Shown here: piece after piece, positions 50,185-62,515 of the stretch | Position numbering within the stretch: the stretch's first letter is position 1 | How the letters are laid out: each line of letters begins with the position of its first letter | Assembly: GCA_021464415.1 (NCBI GenBank) | Contig: CM038467.1 | Location: 11,115,411 to 11,179,410 of the forward strand | Direction of reading: 5' to 3' | From: Lonicera japonica | Lineage: Eukaryota > Streptophyta > Magnoliopsida > Dipsacales > Caprifoliaceae | DNA: 64,000 nt | Notes under the pieces: model-generated | What the model was told of the DNA's origin: nothing | The model's database searches: none | Seen by the model: only the letters and a program-made list of their open reading frames with translations | Translations under genes and position numbers: made by a program

Positions 50185-51582
50185 GGTACAAACCCCTCAT
50201 TAAGCCCTTTGTTTCTCCCTACGAAAAGCTCTGATTTTGTTTTCTCACTACAAATTGAGCTTCTCTCTCTCTATCTCTTTTATATTTTTTTTCTTCTCCC
50301 AAAAATCTTTTGTTCATTTGGTTCCCCAATTTTTCATGTCAAAACATTTTCTTTATTTATATATATTACAGGCCCCATCCTCAGTTCCTTTCAACACAGA
50401 ATTAAAGAATCCTTGAGTGAGAATAGCCTGATTATATATATATATATATATATATATTCTCGTTCAGTTCTATCGTTACGGTTTTATGTGCTTTGCGTGT
50501 TCTGTCGTTAGGGTTTATGTGTTAACACTTCATTTAATTTTTTCTTGCTGTATATGGTTTTGAGTACGTAATGTATTCACTTTTTTTGAATGTTCACATG
50601 CTTCACTTTCACTACGTCTGTTCCCTGGGAAATTATAAGGCCATCACCAATCCAAATTTATATATCAAATTTAAAAATATTAAAAGGATGAACTCCAATC
50701 CTTTACTCAATTTTATATCAGATTTGGCCCACCAAATTGAACCAACTCAAATCCTGTCTAAAATCAAACCAAAGTTTTGTTATCAGTTTGAGTAGGGAAT
50801 GGGATTGTGGAAATGATCTTACCCAAACTTCAAGTCTTCACAGGCACTTCTCGGGGGAGATCATTGTTTTGGAGTGTTAAAGTTTTAGCCTTTTGTCTAA
50901 TTTGAACTTTTTAAGAATGAGAAAATGTTTATAAATATTTAAGTTAGTAAATAAAATTCACCAAACCAATGAAAAAGGTAAATAGTAGTCAAAGTACAAT
51001 AACTCAAATGCATGCTAACATAAATTCTTAACACCAAGTGTTCAAACCAAAGCATGATTTGAAAATTTAAGTTCAGTTAATAGTCAAATTACCAGACAAA
51101 GCTTAACAAGAGGTGCATTAGGCTCCTCCATCCCCATTATTGAATACATTTTTAGGTGTAGAATCTACATCCCACAAATTCTTAAGGTTAGGACTGACCT
51201 TCCAAAATGGTAAGTAATAAACAGCGTAAAAAGAGTGAAAAAGGTAATAGAAATTAGAAACAGAAAAAGAAAAAGAAAAAAAGGGATAAAAAGCACAAAA
51301 GGCTTAAGTTTTTCTCGTTTTATGCTATGCAAGATAACTAGTTTACAGGCATTTTGCTTGAGAATAATGCCTAGGCGTTATTTCCCTAGCATTTTCATCA
51401 TTGTTCATTCACTCATGGAGATCTATGTAGAACATATTAATTTACTTTTACCCAATGACAGAATTGCTGTATTTATTTGTTTATTATTTCTGTGATATGT
51501 TATCATATTTGGGATACACGCAGACACGAATTAACTCTTATGTGCATATGGTTTTCTATGAAGTTAAAAGGTGGAAGTTAAG

Positions 51583-54500
51583 ATGTCGGGCTTGTCAACA
51601 AGCTTTGTTGATCAATTAGTTGTAAGTAGACTCCTATTTTTCCATGTTAGTAGTTACTGTATGGTTTTACATGAACATATTTATATCTCAGACGTATTGT
51701 TTGTTTAGGTTCCAGGGGATGTGGTATTGGATCTCTCAGCTATGGCCAACCAAACCATAAAGCTTGGAGGCGGTCTTCGTCAGGTGTACTTTCTAGAAAA
51801 AAAAAATTTTAATTTATCTATTGGTGTTCTTCTATTTTATAAACTCTTATTATCATATGTTGTTTTGTGTAAACTGTAAAGTGCCTTATAAATAAGGTTT
51901 AAAAGGAATTTGAATCGTTTATGTTGTGTTTATTTTGACTTACTGTTGAACAACAAAATATGTCATTCATTATTTTCTTATTGAATGTACCTTACACTGA
52001 ATCTTTAATTGTTTGTAGTTCTCTGTAGTTCACGCAAAATCACATTACACTGAAGCAATAGTTGCTGCACATGTACATTGATTTATTTCTTTGTAGTTAC
52101 CTCAATTTCTCCTGTTCTCTCCTCTAGAAGCGAACCAAGCCCTGGAAAATGAAATAATTGATTAAAGAGTTTCTTCTCTTACCATATTTCTATGCACATG
52201 ATAAGAAGAGACAGATTTTGTGTAATCCAACATTTGCAGGAGTACCTTTTTAGTAAATATTAATTACGGTAAGTATCTGTAATACATCTGTCATGGTTTC
52301 TGAAGATTTTTATTGTATGTCCTCATAGATAGAGCTGACTGATCATGGTATGTAGATGTATGTACTCTCTGTTCCCCTGCTTTAATTTATTTACCATGTG
52401 CTGTGTTTTGTTCTTCATGATCAGTTATTTGTACTGAAGATGTATATGTTGTTTGTCTGTTGTTTGTTGTATGTAAGTATTGTTTGTTTGTTTGTTGTGT
52501 GCCCCTTCCTTTCATCTAAGTGTCCAACATTGCTGTCTTTAAGGTACAAATATTCTCATTTTTTAGACTTTCTCCATTTGCTTCAGCGAGAGCAACATTA
52601 TTGACATCCTTCTTGTGATCCATATGATTTTAGGACTGCGATGCTATAACTGTCATAAAGGCTGGGAAGTTGAGGTTTTCGAAGCCAAACAAGTATTGGG
52701 TGGAAAGCTCGCAGAAAAGAGTGAGTACTGTGTCAATTATGTTACTTGAGTGAAAACTAGTAAGTAAGAAAAGAAATGGCCATTTGCTCAGCTGATGATC
52801 TAGTTAACCTCTGATGTTTTATCTATCCATCGTATGTTTGATTCATTTTGAAATTTAAACATGGAGATCATGTTTCATCAGGCTTATGCCACTGTCCTTG
52901 GATAGAGGCCGAGTTTTCTTTCCAAGTTAACACAGAGAAAGGGTGGGTAGTTCTAAAATGATCGGATATCGATGCTATATTGGATATGGTCCAATTTTTT
53001 GGGAGTGTTGGGGTATAACTATGTATTTATATAAATTTCTGTTAATTCAGTAAGTGGTAAGTTGATCTTTTTGTGTTAAAGAATAAAGAGAGTAAGTGGA
53101 CATACACTCGAGGTTTCCAAATCTATTGGCTATCATGTGGTTACTTATATTGTGGACCACATTTTTGATGATCGTTTTAAAGACCTACTTTGTTAGGTTT
53201 TATTACTTGTATTTCTTTCCGGCCTTGTATTTCGGCCTTTTGCTTTTCTTGGGTAGTCATCTTTACTTTTTAGTTCATTTTTCAAGTTTTGTATCTTTTA
53301 TTTATCATAGTCCTCTTAATGGACCTTCTTGTAAGCCTTTGGGGCGGGCCAGTTGTAGCCCCCACTTATCTTTTTCTTTATTTATGAATTTTCTCTAATG
53401 CCCTAGATTGGGCTTAGAGAATTTAAAAAAAAAAAAAAAAGTGGTAAGCTCTGTTTGGTCGATGGCTATTACTCATCTTGTCATTTGTTTGCAATTTACC
53501 TGTTAATGATATGACTTATGAGTGTAGCTACAAGTATGTTGAACTTAATGCTAATCTTCTCATTCTTTTTCTCAGTATGTACCATGTATGGGGGATACTG
53601 TTCTGGGAATTGTGGTAGACTCTAAAGCAGATGTAAGCACATTGATCATCAGTTCTGTGATTCAGTGGCAGTTTAAACCTTATCTCTCTTGCTATAAATC
53701 TATTGCTTGTGCGTTTCTGCCGCATCATTTTGTAGTGTTTGCATTGATACCCGTATATATGTAGTTAAGCAGCCAATGTAACATTTTCAGTAGACCTGAT
53801 CATTCCTCACGAATTAATTTAAGCAGCAAAAATAAGCTTGAAAGAAAATTACCTTATTGTCTGAGGAGAATAACGTGAATTAGCTCAAGAACAAAACCTA
53901 ATATGTTTTAGCTACTAAATTCAATTGACCCCTTCCAGTTAGCTTTTGGCTCTAAGCCTATCTGCTTAGTTGGTCTTATCGCCACCCTAGAGATGGTCCA
54001 GGGTGCCTTAGATTTTATTTTACATCCTCATATTCTACTAAGGTGTTCCTACTAATGTGTCGTACTGTTTTCCCTTGCTTTGTATATTCAGAATCTATTT
54101 GTGCTTGTGTGAACTTTAAATTCCTTTTTCGTTGCTTCTTTGAAATCCAGAACTTTCTTGTGGACATAAAGGGACCTACATTGGCGTTCCTGCCCGTTCT
54201 CGCGTTTGAGGGAGGAACTAGAAGAAACATACCAAAGTTTGAGGTGCAAATCCTAAGTTTCTTTGGTTCCTTGTAATCCTGCTAATCATTTTTTGCAATG
54301 TCATGGGAATTTATTTTCTTGTGATTGTATGTTGGGAAAGGGAACACTTTGTGGCATTAACAAATGCTTTTTCAAATATTTCGTTATCTCCATCGTCTTA
54401 TGTATGATCAGGTTATAAAAAGGTGCTTCATTTAAGGCTGTTTGGTTCGTGGTTAAGTATTTTCTCCTAGATTTAGGGAAAAAAGGAAATTGTGAAAAGT

Positions 54501-55736
54501 ACTTTGACATATTTTGGATGACTTTTTTGTTTGTATAGCTTATGAATCAATAAACACCCTACTCCCTCCATCTCAAATTAATAGTCCCACTTCCTTTTGA
54601 GGCCATAATCAATGTACAAAATCTCACAATTCAATAAGTTGTACTATTGGCCACTAATTAGGTTGAAACTTGTGTTTTCTTGAAAAATACCAAAGTCAAG
54701 GTGGAACTATTAATTTTGAGATGAGGAGTATGATTGCGCAATAAACAAAACAGGGAATGAAGTTCAATGTCAAACCGGTAAAAATAATTACTTTTTAGTA
54801 TATAACCAGAGCCATATGGGCCCTTGAGTTAAATGACATATTGATTGGCTTGTACTTGATTCTCTCGTAAGATCAGATTGGCACTCGTCGTCCTCGTCAC
54901 CTAATATATTTCGCCATGTGTTTGACTCATCAACCAGTTCAGGTTGGCGCTTCTTTCCCATTATTATTCTCAAAAAAAAATTGAGGTGACCAGCTAGTGG
55001 GTTAGCTGAAGTGGCAAGAACACCACACCACCTGCCCCCACCAGTATTGTACACTGCAATGAAATGAAGTAAATGAAAATGAAAATTCTGAGTTGATTAG
55101 TGTTCACTGATGGCCCACTCTGTCAATTTGTATTGCAGACAGGTACTTTGCTCTATGCTCGCGTTGTCAAGGCGAACACTGGCATGAACCCGGAACTGTC
55201 GTGCATGGATGGTTGGTATATTCATGTCCTTGAGCTACATTATTACTTCACAAACCATTACTTGAATAATTGATGATTTATCTGACCTATATACATTTTA
55301 AAGAACTATTTGTTTTATAGTCACCGGGAAAGCAGCAGAATTTGGCCAACTTAAAGATGGTTACATGTTTGAGTCTTCAACTGGCCTATCTCGAATGCTG
55401 CTGAGTTCCCCAGCATGTCCAGTTCTTGAAGCTCTTGGGAAGAAGCTCTCCTTTGAGATAGCAGTTGGTTTGAATGGCCGTGTTTGGGTATGAATCTTAT
55501 TGAGACTGCATTGCTCTTTGACTTTACATGATTCTTTATTTCAAAATTGTCTTTTGCACTCTACTCTTACTCTTCTTTTTCCTTTTGGATCCTTTTTAAT
55601 TTCTTTGTTGCTTTAGGTGAACGCTGAATCTCCATCGACAGTTATTCTTGTGACGAATGCAATAATGAATTCGGAGTCTTTGAGTGGGGTACAACAAAAG
55701 ATTATGGTGGAGAAACTGCTTAAGAGAGTTCAGTAA
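51583..55736 (+). CDS. RRP40: exosome complex component RRP40 (EXOSC3 homologue)
   Basis: RRP40 is one of three S1/KH cap subunits of the RNA exosome, which trims and degrades rRNA precursors and other RNAs in nucleus and cytoplasm. Eight coding exons (51583-51621, 51709-51783, 52634-52720, 53576-53632, 54151-54243, 55139-55211, 55321-55487, 55617-55736) splice in frame to 236 aa, the usual length for plant RRP40. All introns are GT-AG. The N-terminal domain begins VPGDVVLDLS. The S1 domain holds RYVPCMGDTVLGIVVD and a core like FLVDIKGPTLAFLPVLAFEG. The KH-type domain carries the exosome GLNGRVWVNAE motif near the C-terminus. The first seven exons preserve codon phase closely. Introns 3 and 5 contain transposon insertions that leave splice sites intact. 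Confidence 0.95.
53062..53438 (+). mobile_element. 5'-truncated LINE tail in RRP40 intron 3
   Basis: A 377-bp segment ends in an A-run at 53425-53440 and is flanked by a 10-bp direct repeat, aagtggtaag (53052-53061 and 53439-53448). An A-tail plus a variable-length duplication is the mark of target-primed retrotransposition. Only 3' untranslated-type sequence is present. The T-rich open frame across it is not coding. Confidence 0.75.
54562..54728. mobile_element. Stowaway-like MITE in RRP40 intron 5
   Basis: The left end ctccctccatctcaaatta is mirrored by the right end taattttgagatgaggag, flanked by the dinucleotide ta (54560-54561 and 54729-54730). These are the features of Tc1/mariner-derived Stowaway MITEs. 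The 167-bp length also fits. Confidence 0.85.
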
Positions 55737-56517
55737 TCAGGTTTTAATCAAAAGGCAAAGTTGATTCAGCCATAATTTTCATGTAGCTTTGTTTTGTCAA
55801 ATCTGAGACAGAAAGTATTATAGTTTTTTTAACACTCAAAATTAATTTTTACCCGTTCAAAATCTGAAACCTTACGAGGTACTTGCAATATTTCCAGACT
55901 TCTACTTTCTGGTGCATTGCTTCAGCATTTCTTTTACTCTGAAATTTAATTGCTTGTAGAAAATCTTCAAAAATAGTTTGCTCCCTTCTAAAATATCCTG
56001 ATTGAATATTGAAGACATTCTTTTTTGGCTACGTTTTGGGGTTATGTGCTACACCAGAGCCTGATTTAGGCTTCAATATATTGCTGCAACAATAGGATGG
56101 TTGAGTAGAATTACACCTCTAAATCGTTCTCCTCCTCTGAGGTGAAATTTTAAACACAAGTACTCCCTCCTTTCCAAAGTAAGATGAGGTGAAATTTTAA
56201 ACTATCAGTACTCCCTCCTTTCCAAAGTAAGATATAGGCTAATTTCAATGTAATCACCGCCCATATCTTGTGTACATTGATTACGTCATCCACTAGCAAT
56301 AAAACCCGAGACCTTGTTATGGAACAGAGAATACAATCATGAGAACTTAAAATTCAAAACACAATTTGGACTTTAAGTACAAAGAAAACAAGAACATCAA
56401 AATGAAATAGAATATATGAACATATATATTCAATTACTTATTATGGTCCATAAGGCATAAAACATTTTATTTTGGAGTGAATTTAATGTGTCTCAACACC
56501 TAGAATTGATGAACAAC
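55737..56517. other. convergent intergenic region RRP40 / carbonic anhydrase
   Basis: This holds the 3' UTRs of two convergent genes. The only structure noted is the duplicated segment at 56139-56233. No additional gene is seen. Confidence 0.6.
56139..56233. repeat. 47-48 bp tandem duplication with Stowaway-like end sequence
   Basis: Two adjacent copies begin gaggtgaaattttaaac and end ctttccaaagtaagat, each containing tactccctcc, the terminal phrase of plant Stowaway MITEs. It looks like a MITE remnant duplicated together with flanking DNA. Confidence 0.75.
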
Positions 56518-58208
56518 TCAGATGCAGAGGTCTTTGTTGACAAAATCCATTCCCCACATTTCAAATTTTCCATTGACAAAATCATAGTATCCACCCATCA
56601 ACTCTAGCTTTTTGTTTGCCAACCCAGCTCTCACGTATGGGTATGTCAGTAGATGCACCAGCGACACATTAACTGCCTCCTGTTCACAAAAATGGCGAAC
56701 AAATAGTAATTATCGTGCATGCTCACAATTCACAAACCTTATGTGAAGCGCTGCAAAAAAAGGTTGTTATTAAGAAAATATGGACTTACCCTTTCACATT
56801 TCTCTATTTGTTTTTCTTCTGGTAAATGACCGAACTCAGACTTCACCTTCAACTTAGCGGGTAAACCGATTTTAACCCAGTCCTCGATGAAGTCACTACC
56901 AGTGAAATAAGATAAGTGTTATAATGCAAAGAACAATAAGTTTTTAGATCTTCAATAGATAAAAACTGTTAAAAGCTTGTCAACCAAAGCCTTACGAAGA
57001 ATTTGTTCCATTGTCAGAGTGCGTCATAAGTGCCCTAATTCCACCACATCGACTGTGGCCAATCACCAGTATGACTTCAACCTATTAAAAATGAAAATCC
57101 TATTTTGCTTGAAACATTAAGCAAAAAGAGAAGGCAAGCATAAATAAAAATGAGACAACCTAGAATAAAAAGAACCTCAAGAGCAACGACTGCATATTCG
57201 ATGACTGCACCAGTTCCAGAGTATCTAAGCTGTTTAACATACAACCCCAAATTATCCAAAATTAGTAACTTTTAGGCTACTGAAGTTTGAACAACTCAAA
57301 TGGTGAAAATAATATAGACATCATAAGGAACTGTTTGGAAGACCTGGTTAAATTCCGGGACCATATTGGCTATATTTCGAGTCATGAAAGCTTCCCCTGG
57401 TTTAAACTTTAGGATATTAGAGGGACAAACTCGAGAATCCGAGCAGGCAAACACCAGAAACTGCACCCATCCCATTTTTGTCACAAATTTAAAACTCAAT
57501 CGAATCATGGAAATTCAGTAGGTTGGATCTAACAAAAGCGTAATAATGAAATGAAAGAGGTTTAACAGTCAGTAACATTGAATTCCAGAAAGGGGCGTCA
57601 CCTTGGGGCTCTGGGCTTGTGCAAGTTGATGGTAATACGCTGGATACTTGCTGCATAATTAACACTCGTCCAAATCATTTAGCCAATGCCAAAATATAAT
57701 CAAAGGTTTACAATTTTTAGTCTTTGTGCCTTTTCTTTTTTTTGGTTCCTTTACTTTTAGTACATAATATTAAATTCAAAATGAGTAAATAATTAATGGT
57801 AGCGTACTCGAATTCGTGTGTCTTGAAGTAGAAAAATCCTTTCTTAATCCTTTCAACTGGATCAAATGGAGCTGGTGTTGTTGTATCTAATTTGCTCTGA
57901 TCATCTTCTAATTCATCCTCCTCTTTTCGCTCCCTGTACTTGTTAACAATATTGTACAAATTACAGAAACAATCACAAGACAATTAATGTCTTCCCATTA
58001 ATTTTTTAACATTATATGAAATGATTTTAATTTTTTAATTTTTTGTACAAATTACAAATTACAGAAAGAAAATGCGACTTTTTATTTTTTTATTTTTTTT
58101 TGTTCCAAGACTCGAGGTATGAAAGAAAGGGAGGTAAATGAGAAGTAAAATAAACCTTAGTAGGTTCTTCAGCCTTGAAGCCGCAATCTCAACTGAGTGC
58201 TCAGCCAT
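56518..58208 (-). CDS. beta-class carbonic anhydrase
   Basis: Beta-carbonic anhydrase interconverts CO2 and bicarbonate using zinc. Eight coding exons on the minus strand (58208-58156, 57933-57808, 57650-57602, 57460-57344, 57229-57176, 57081-56996, 56895-56790, 56679-56518) splice in frame to 250 aa with GT-AG introns. The zinc ligands are present: Cys82 in [10 protein letters not shown], with the Asp84/Arg86 pair, and His142 and Cys145 in GHSRCGG. Other family blocks are [53 protein letters not shown] and [14 protein letters not shown]. An acidic/basic stretch covers residues 18-37 and no transit peptide is visible, so this form may be cytosolic. The exon carrying the ATG begins at about 58226, so an upstream exon and possibly other starts exist. 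All catalytic residues are intact. Confidence 0.93.
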
Positions 58209-59104
58209 ATTATAGTACCGTTTCACCTGCTGCTTGAGAATATTAGATATTCTTTTAAATTAAGAGTTTATTATTTATTTTTCAAATGATTCAAAATAAA
58301 AATATATTTTTTTCCCAAAACATTATTAATGTACCAAAACTCATGACAGGAAATAAATTTCTTTTTAAATTATTGATTGAGATAAACTTAGTGCATTTTT
58401 TTAAAAATATAAAAATTAAAAACTTAACTCTTAATTAGAAATATAAGGAGTATAACATATAAACATATTGCTTACATGAAATATTTATTATTATTATCCT
58501 ATTGGGGAAAAAAAACAAATGATAGGAGGCAAAATGGGAAGAACTTGAGACTCTGCCTCAGAAAAAGTTAGATTCCTTATTTGCTTTATAATAAAAATGG
58601 TTAATTGCATTTTACTCTTTTCAAAACTATACGGGTAGTGGTATTTTATTTTATGAACACTAAAATTAGTAATTTTTGTCACAAACTATCACTTTTGTTG
58701 CAATCGACAATTTTTTACTGATGGGGTTAACTTTGTTAATGGTAAAAGTTATATACTTGCGCATCATGTAAATTTTTTTGAAAGTATAAAGGTCATTTTC
58801 AAGGGATTAGGGGGGGGGGGGCAGTTGGGCTGCAGCCCACCCCCAAATTTTGGCTTCCTTTTTTTATTTTGTGTGTGTGTGTGCTTAGAGTAGTTGCAGT
58901 ATTTAAAATATGGGACAATTAAAAAAAATGTCTTATTAGAGAAAGATTTTCACACTTAAAGCTAAGGAATAATTTTTTTGTAAATAAATGGCCTATTTTT
59001 TATTTTATTGATAATATGACATGTGTCTTTTTTTTTCATTGTAAAATGACATCCCAACCCTTAAAATAAACTAAAAAATACCAATATGCATTAAAATATG
59101 GATT

Positions 59105-59415
59105 ACAATATGAACTTTGCAGTCTATATTTCACTGCAATATAAACTTTGCACTCCATATTTCACTGCAATATGAACTTTGCAGTCAATATTTCACTGCA
59201 ATATGAACTTTGCAGTCAATATTTCACTGCAATATAAACTTTGCAGTCGATATTTTTGGTACAAAGTTCATATTGCAATCCATATTTTACTGCAATGTGA
59301 ACTTTGCAGTCCATATTTTTAGTGCAAAGTTCATATTGCAGTCCATATTTCACTGCAATATGAACTTTGTAGTTCATATTTTATTGCAGTATTAACTTTG
59401 CAGTCTATATTTTTT
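59105..59415. repeat. tandem array of ~31-bp units in both orientations
   Basis: About ten units of the form tttcactgcaatatgaactt followed by tgcagtcaata recur here. Some are inverted (gtgcaaagttcatattgcag), so the array can pair with itself. The open frame over it is a product of the repeat, rich in repeated Phe/Asn/Ile words, and not a gene. Confidence 0.85.
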
Positions 59416-59785
59416 GTGCAAATTTCATAAAGAGTGGTAATTTAGGTAATACATAACATGTTTTTATTAATTAAATGATATTTAAATTTATTTAAATATA
59501 TTCATTTAAAATATAAAACAAAATAGGCCTCTTACACTAATTACCGATTAAAAATAGGCCCTTCATTCAAAAAAATATTATTCATTGGATTATTGGTAAA
59601 AATCAATGTGTAATAAGCCCTTCTACCTAATTTCCAGTTAAAATATTAGCATAGTCTAATCAACTATGGTAGGATTAGTCGAGGTGCGCGAAAGCTGGCC
59701 CGGACACTCCGTGGGGAACCAAAAAAAAATATACATATATATATGTGTGTGTACACATTTATTCACTATTGTTTTATAATATTAT

Positions 59786-60688
59786 TAGGTGTGTAAACAG
59801 ATTGGATACGGACCGGATACTACACTATCCATTATCCTTATCCCTTTTTAAATTTCCTATTCAAATCCTTATCCGTATCCCTTCGGATAGTGTATTTTAT
59901 TCTTATCTTTATCCTATCGGATATTTCGGATTCGGATAATATCCATATCCATTTTTCTATATAATTATATATATATTTTTTATTTTTTTCTAACCTAAAA
60001 ATTAGCTCAATCTTAAAAATATATTTGATTACATAATGTTTCAATTAAAATGACACATTATATAAATTATAACTCGAGAAGTATGATGAAATATTGCAAA
60101 ACATATTAAAATAATGTCTAACGTTTTATATCAAAATTTTAGCTCAAATAATGATTTGTTTTTTCTTCTTGTATAACCCAATAAGATTTACGTTAAAATT
60201 ATAATTTGACCACATAGATCAAAATCAAAAATCAAAGTTGAAAATCTCTACAATTTTAAATTTGATATGGTCTTATACATTTAATGCTAGCAAATCACAT
60301 ATGTTGTAAATAGTTTTTCAGCTTTTTTTCTTTTTTGGTGTAGTTTAAATTTTTTTTTTTGGTAAATTGGGCCAGCTTGTGCGCACCAGAATAAATCATG
60401 GCCGATTTTATTTTTAAATGTTAAATGGAAAGAGAGAGATATATATACTAAATTATAGCGAATACGGATATCCAGTAAATTGGATATCAACAAATATAAA
60501 TAATCCACATCGGATACGGATTATACGGGTCGAATACTATCACTATCCATATCTTGATCCATTTTTTCGGATATTTATAAACACCATCCAAATCTTCTTT
60601 TCCGAATATCTATTTGGATAAATATCCACAAAATATGGATTCGAATTCGGAACGGATTCGGATTTTCGAATATCCATTTACACCCCTA
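59786..60688. mobile_element. nested hAT-type element with 8-bp target duplication
   Basis: The 903-bp element starts taggtgtgtaaac and ends tttacacccccta-like (tttacacccct then a). A perfect aatattat repeat flanks it at 59778-59785 and 60689-60696. Subterminal sequence is crowded with ggatacgga, tatccg and cgaatatcc words in both orientations. It inserted into the 58800-61021 element, so it is younger. Confidence 0.87.
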
Positions 60689-62088
60689 AATATTATATAT
60701 ATATATAGACTCATTTGTTCACTGTTTGTTTATAAAAATTTCGTCTTTGTCTTCGTCTTCATATTTTTTTTCCAATTTTCTAATAGATTATTATAATTAA
60801 TAATGGAATAAGCATTTTAGTGAAGTGAGCACATCACTCAAAAAAAAATTCTTATGAATGACAAAACAACGGAAAATAAGCAATTTAATAATGTAATACT
60901 TGTTCTTTTTTAAATTCGGTAAAATTTTCTTTAGTTCCTAAATTCAAACCCGTTCATTTAAAATTGACTCATAACCTTTTAGATAAGCTCACCCCTTACA
61001 AAAATCCTGGATCCGCCCTTGGTCATTTTGCATTTGACTCTACTTTTGTCAATTTTTCCGCTAAAAACAGGACACACATTTTATATAATATATATAGATA
61101 TATATATACACATATCTATTATTTATATGTAGAGAGAGAGAGAGAGCAGAGACAGATATATGTGTTTACATATCTTAACGGTGAAAATTCCTTTTTATTA
61201 ATTTGAAAGAATACCTTAACAGTGAAATCATAGATGGATTTGGATGATTCTTAAACCATATTCAAAGTAGAAGAAGAATGGTATGATGATGGCTATGTGT
61301 AGTAGTACTGTAGTAGAAGAGAAAGAAGGAAAGAAGAAGAGAGACGAGAGAAACCCAATTGGTAGTTTATCTCCACAAATGCATATTATTTTGATTTTGA
61401 GAGAATGTATTAAGTCAAAAGTTGCATTTATTTTATTTATTCAACGAGGAAGGGATGTGAGACGGGGAAAATCTTTTGTTGATTGAAACATAAGATTTGA
61501 ATTTTGAACTAAATGACGTTTTTAATAGATTCCTTCCAAGAAATTTTCACTTGGCCCGGGTAAGTGTCCAACCCGGGCCTTTTTTTCAACTGGGTAGGCT
61601 TGGGGTTTTGAAAAGAAAATAAAATAAAATGTGTCGGGTCGGTAAAGTTAGAGTATGTGAAATGGAGGAATCTTGCTCTATTTCTTTGTATGCGTTCTCT
61701 CTCTGGTACTACATATTTCTATTTCTCCCCCACTCTCTACATATAAATAATTGATATACGTGAATATATAAAATATATGTTATATAAAATGTGTGTACTG
61801 TTTTTAATTAGATAATTGACAAAAGTGGAGTCAAATGCAAAATGATCATTATGCTTTCAAAAAATTCTACGTAATGTGCAGGTATAGCTTTTATGGTTAA
61901 CAAAGTGAATCCTGTCAACAAAAAATAGTCGATTGCAACAAAAGTGATAGTTTATAACAAAAATTACTAATTTTGATAGTTCATAAAATAAAATACCACT
62001 TAAGACTAACACGTAGAATTTAAACCAAAACACCGAGATATTTGGGAAAGGAAATAAGAAAATTCAACCAATTCAACCAAAGACAAAC

Positions 62089-62179
62089 CTTAACGTATTT
62101 GGATCTCTCTCCCCTGCTCTGAACTTGAAAAGAGTTGATGCAATATGAAGAACATGTCTGTGCGCCTTCTCTATTTATA
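62089..62179 (-). promoter_or_regulatory. TATA box and presumed leader exon of the carbonic anhydrase gene
   Basis: On the minus strand a good TATA box (tataaatag, 62179-62171) is followed about 80 bases later by a donor-like gttaag|gtttgt at 62089/62088. This fits a short non-coding first exon spliced to the acceptor cagcag at about 58227, across a 3.9-kb intron. No other promoter-like site lies near 58226. The connection is inferred. Confidence 0.5.
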
Positions 62180-62515
62180 GTACTAGTAAGTAATCTAGTA
62201 CTACTTTTCTCTGAACAATTAATATATTTTATTATTGGTTACTATATTTCAACATCATACTAGGGGTGTGAAAACACATTTTGCACAAGCAAAGAGAAAA
62301 TATGTGCCAAATAAGTTACTTCTGGTTGTGAGTTACCTATTATTATTATAATTATACTATATATATGAACAACGTTTTTCATGGAGAAAAGTCACCAACC
62401 ATGCTAGCCTGAATTGCAATATGATTTGGAATTTTATACTTATAATAATGGACAAAACATAAATAATATTTAACGGCAAAGTTTTCACATGCGGTGGATT
62501 CATCTAGAAATTTTA

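Larger units (their letters stand above)
58800..61021. mobile_element. 2.2-kb hAT-type element with 8-bp target duplication
   Basis: The element starts caaggg and ends ggatccgcccttg. A perfect 8-bp repeat, gtcatttt, flanks it at 58792-58799 and 61022-61029. Rejoining the flanks restores continuity with the inverse copy near 61830, which confirms the insertion point. The interior has an 11-base G-run near 58811, the bidirectional tandem array at 59105-59415 and a nested hAT-type element. No transposase frame is seen. Confidence 0.88.
58619..62010. repeat. inverted duplication (fold-back arms) in the carbonic anhydrase leader intron
   Basis: About 230 bases at 58619-58799, continuing after an insertion at 61022-61060, match in inverse orientation the segment at about 61811-62005. 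Shared words include tggtattttattttatgaac, aaaattagtaatttttgt and aactatcacttttgttgca. Without the 2.2-kb insert, the loop between arms would be about 750 bases. Because the region is inside a probable intron, transcripts could form a long imperfect double-stranded stem. Confidence 0.8.

Noticed and set aside
50110..50511. 133-codon plus-strand open frame over the RRP40 leader
   Set aside because: Composed of Ser/Phe/Tyr-rich simple sequence from GA, CT and TA runs. No domain, and it overlaps a likely leader exon and intron.
53096..53398. 100-codon hydrophobic open frame in RRP40 intron 3
   Set aside because: T-rich 3' tail of a truncated LINE; hydrophobicity is a result of composition.
62090..62155. 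A 21-codon upstream open frame on the minus strand in the presumed carbonic anhydrase leader, ending right at the donor site
   Set aside because: Its ATG is only about 16-25 bases after the TATA box, so transcription probably starts downstream of it.
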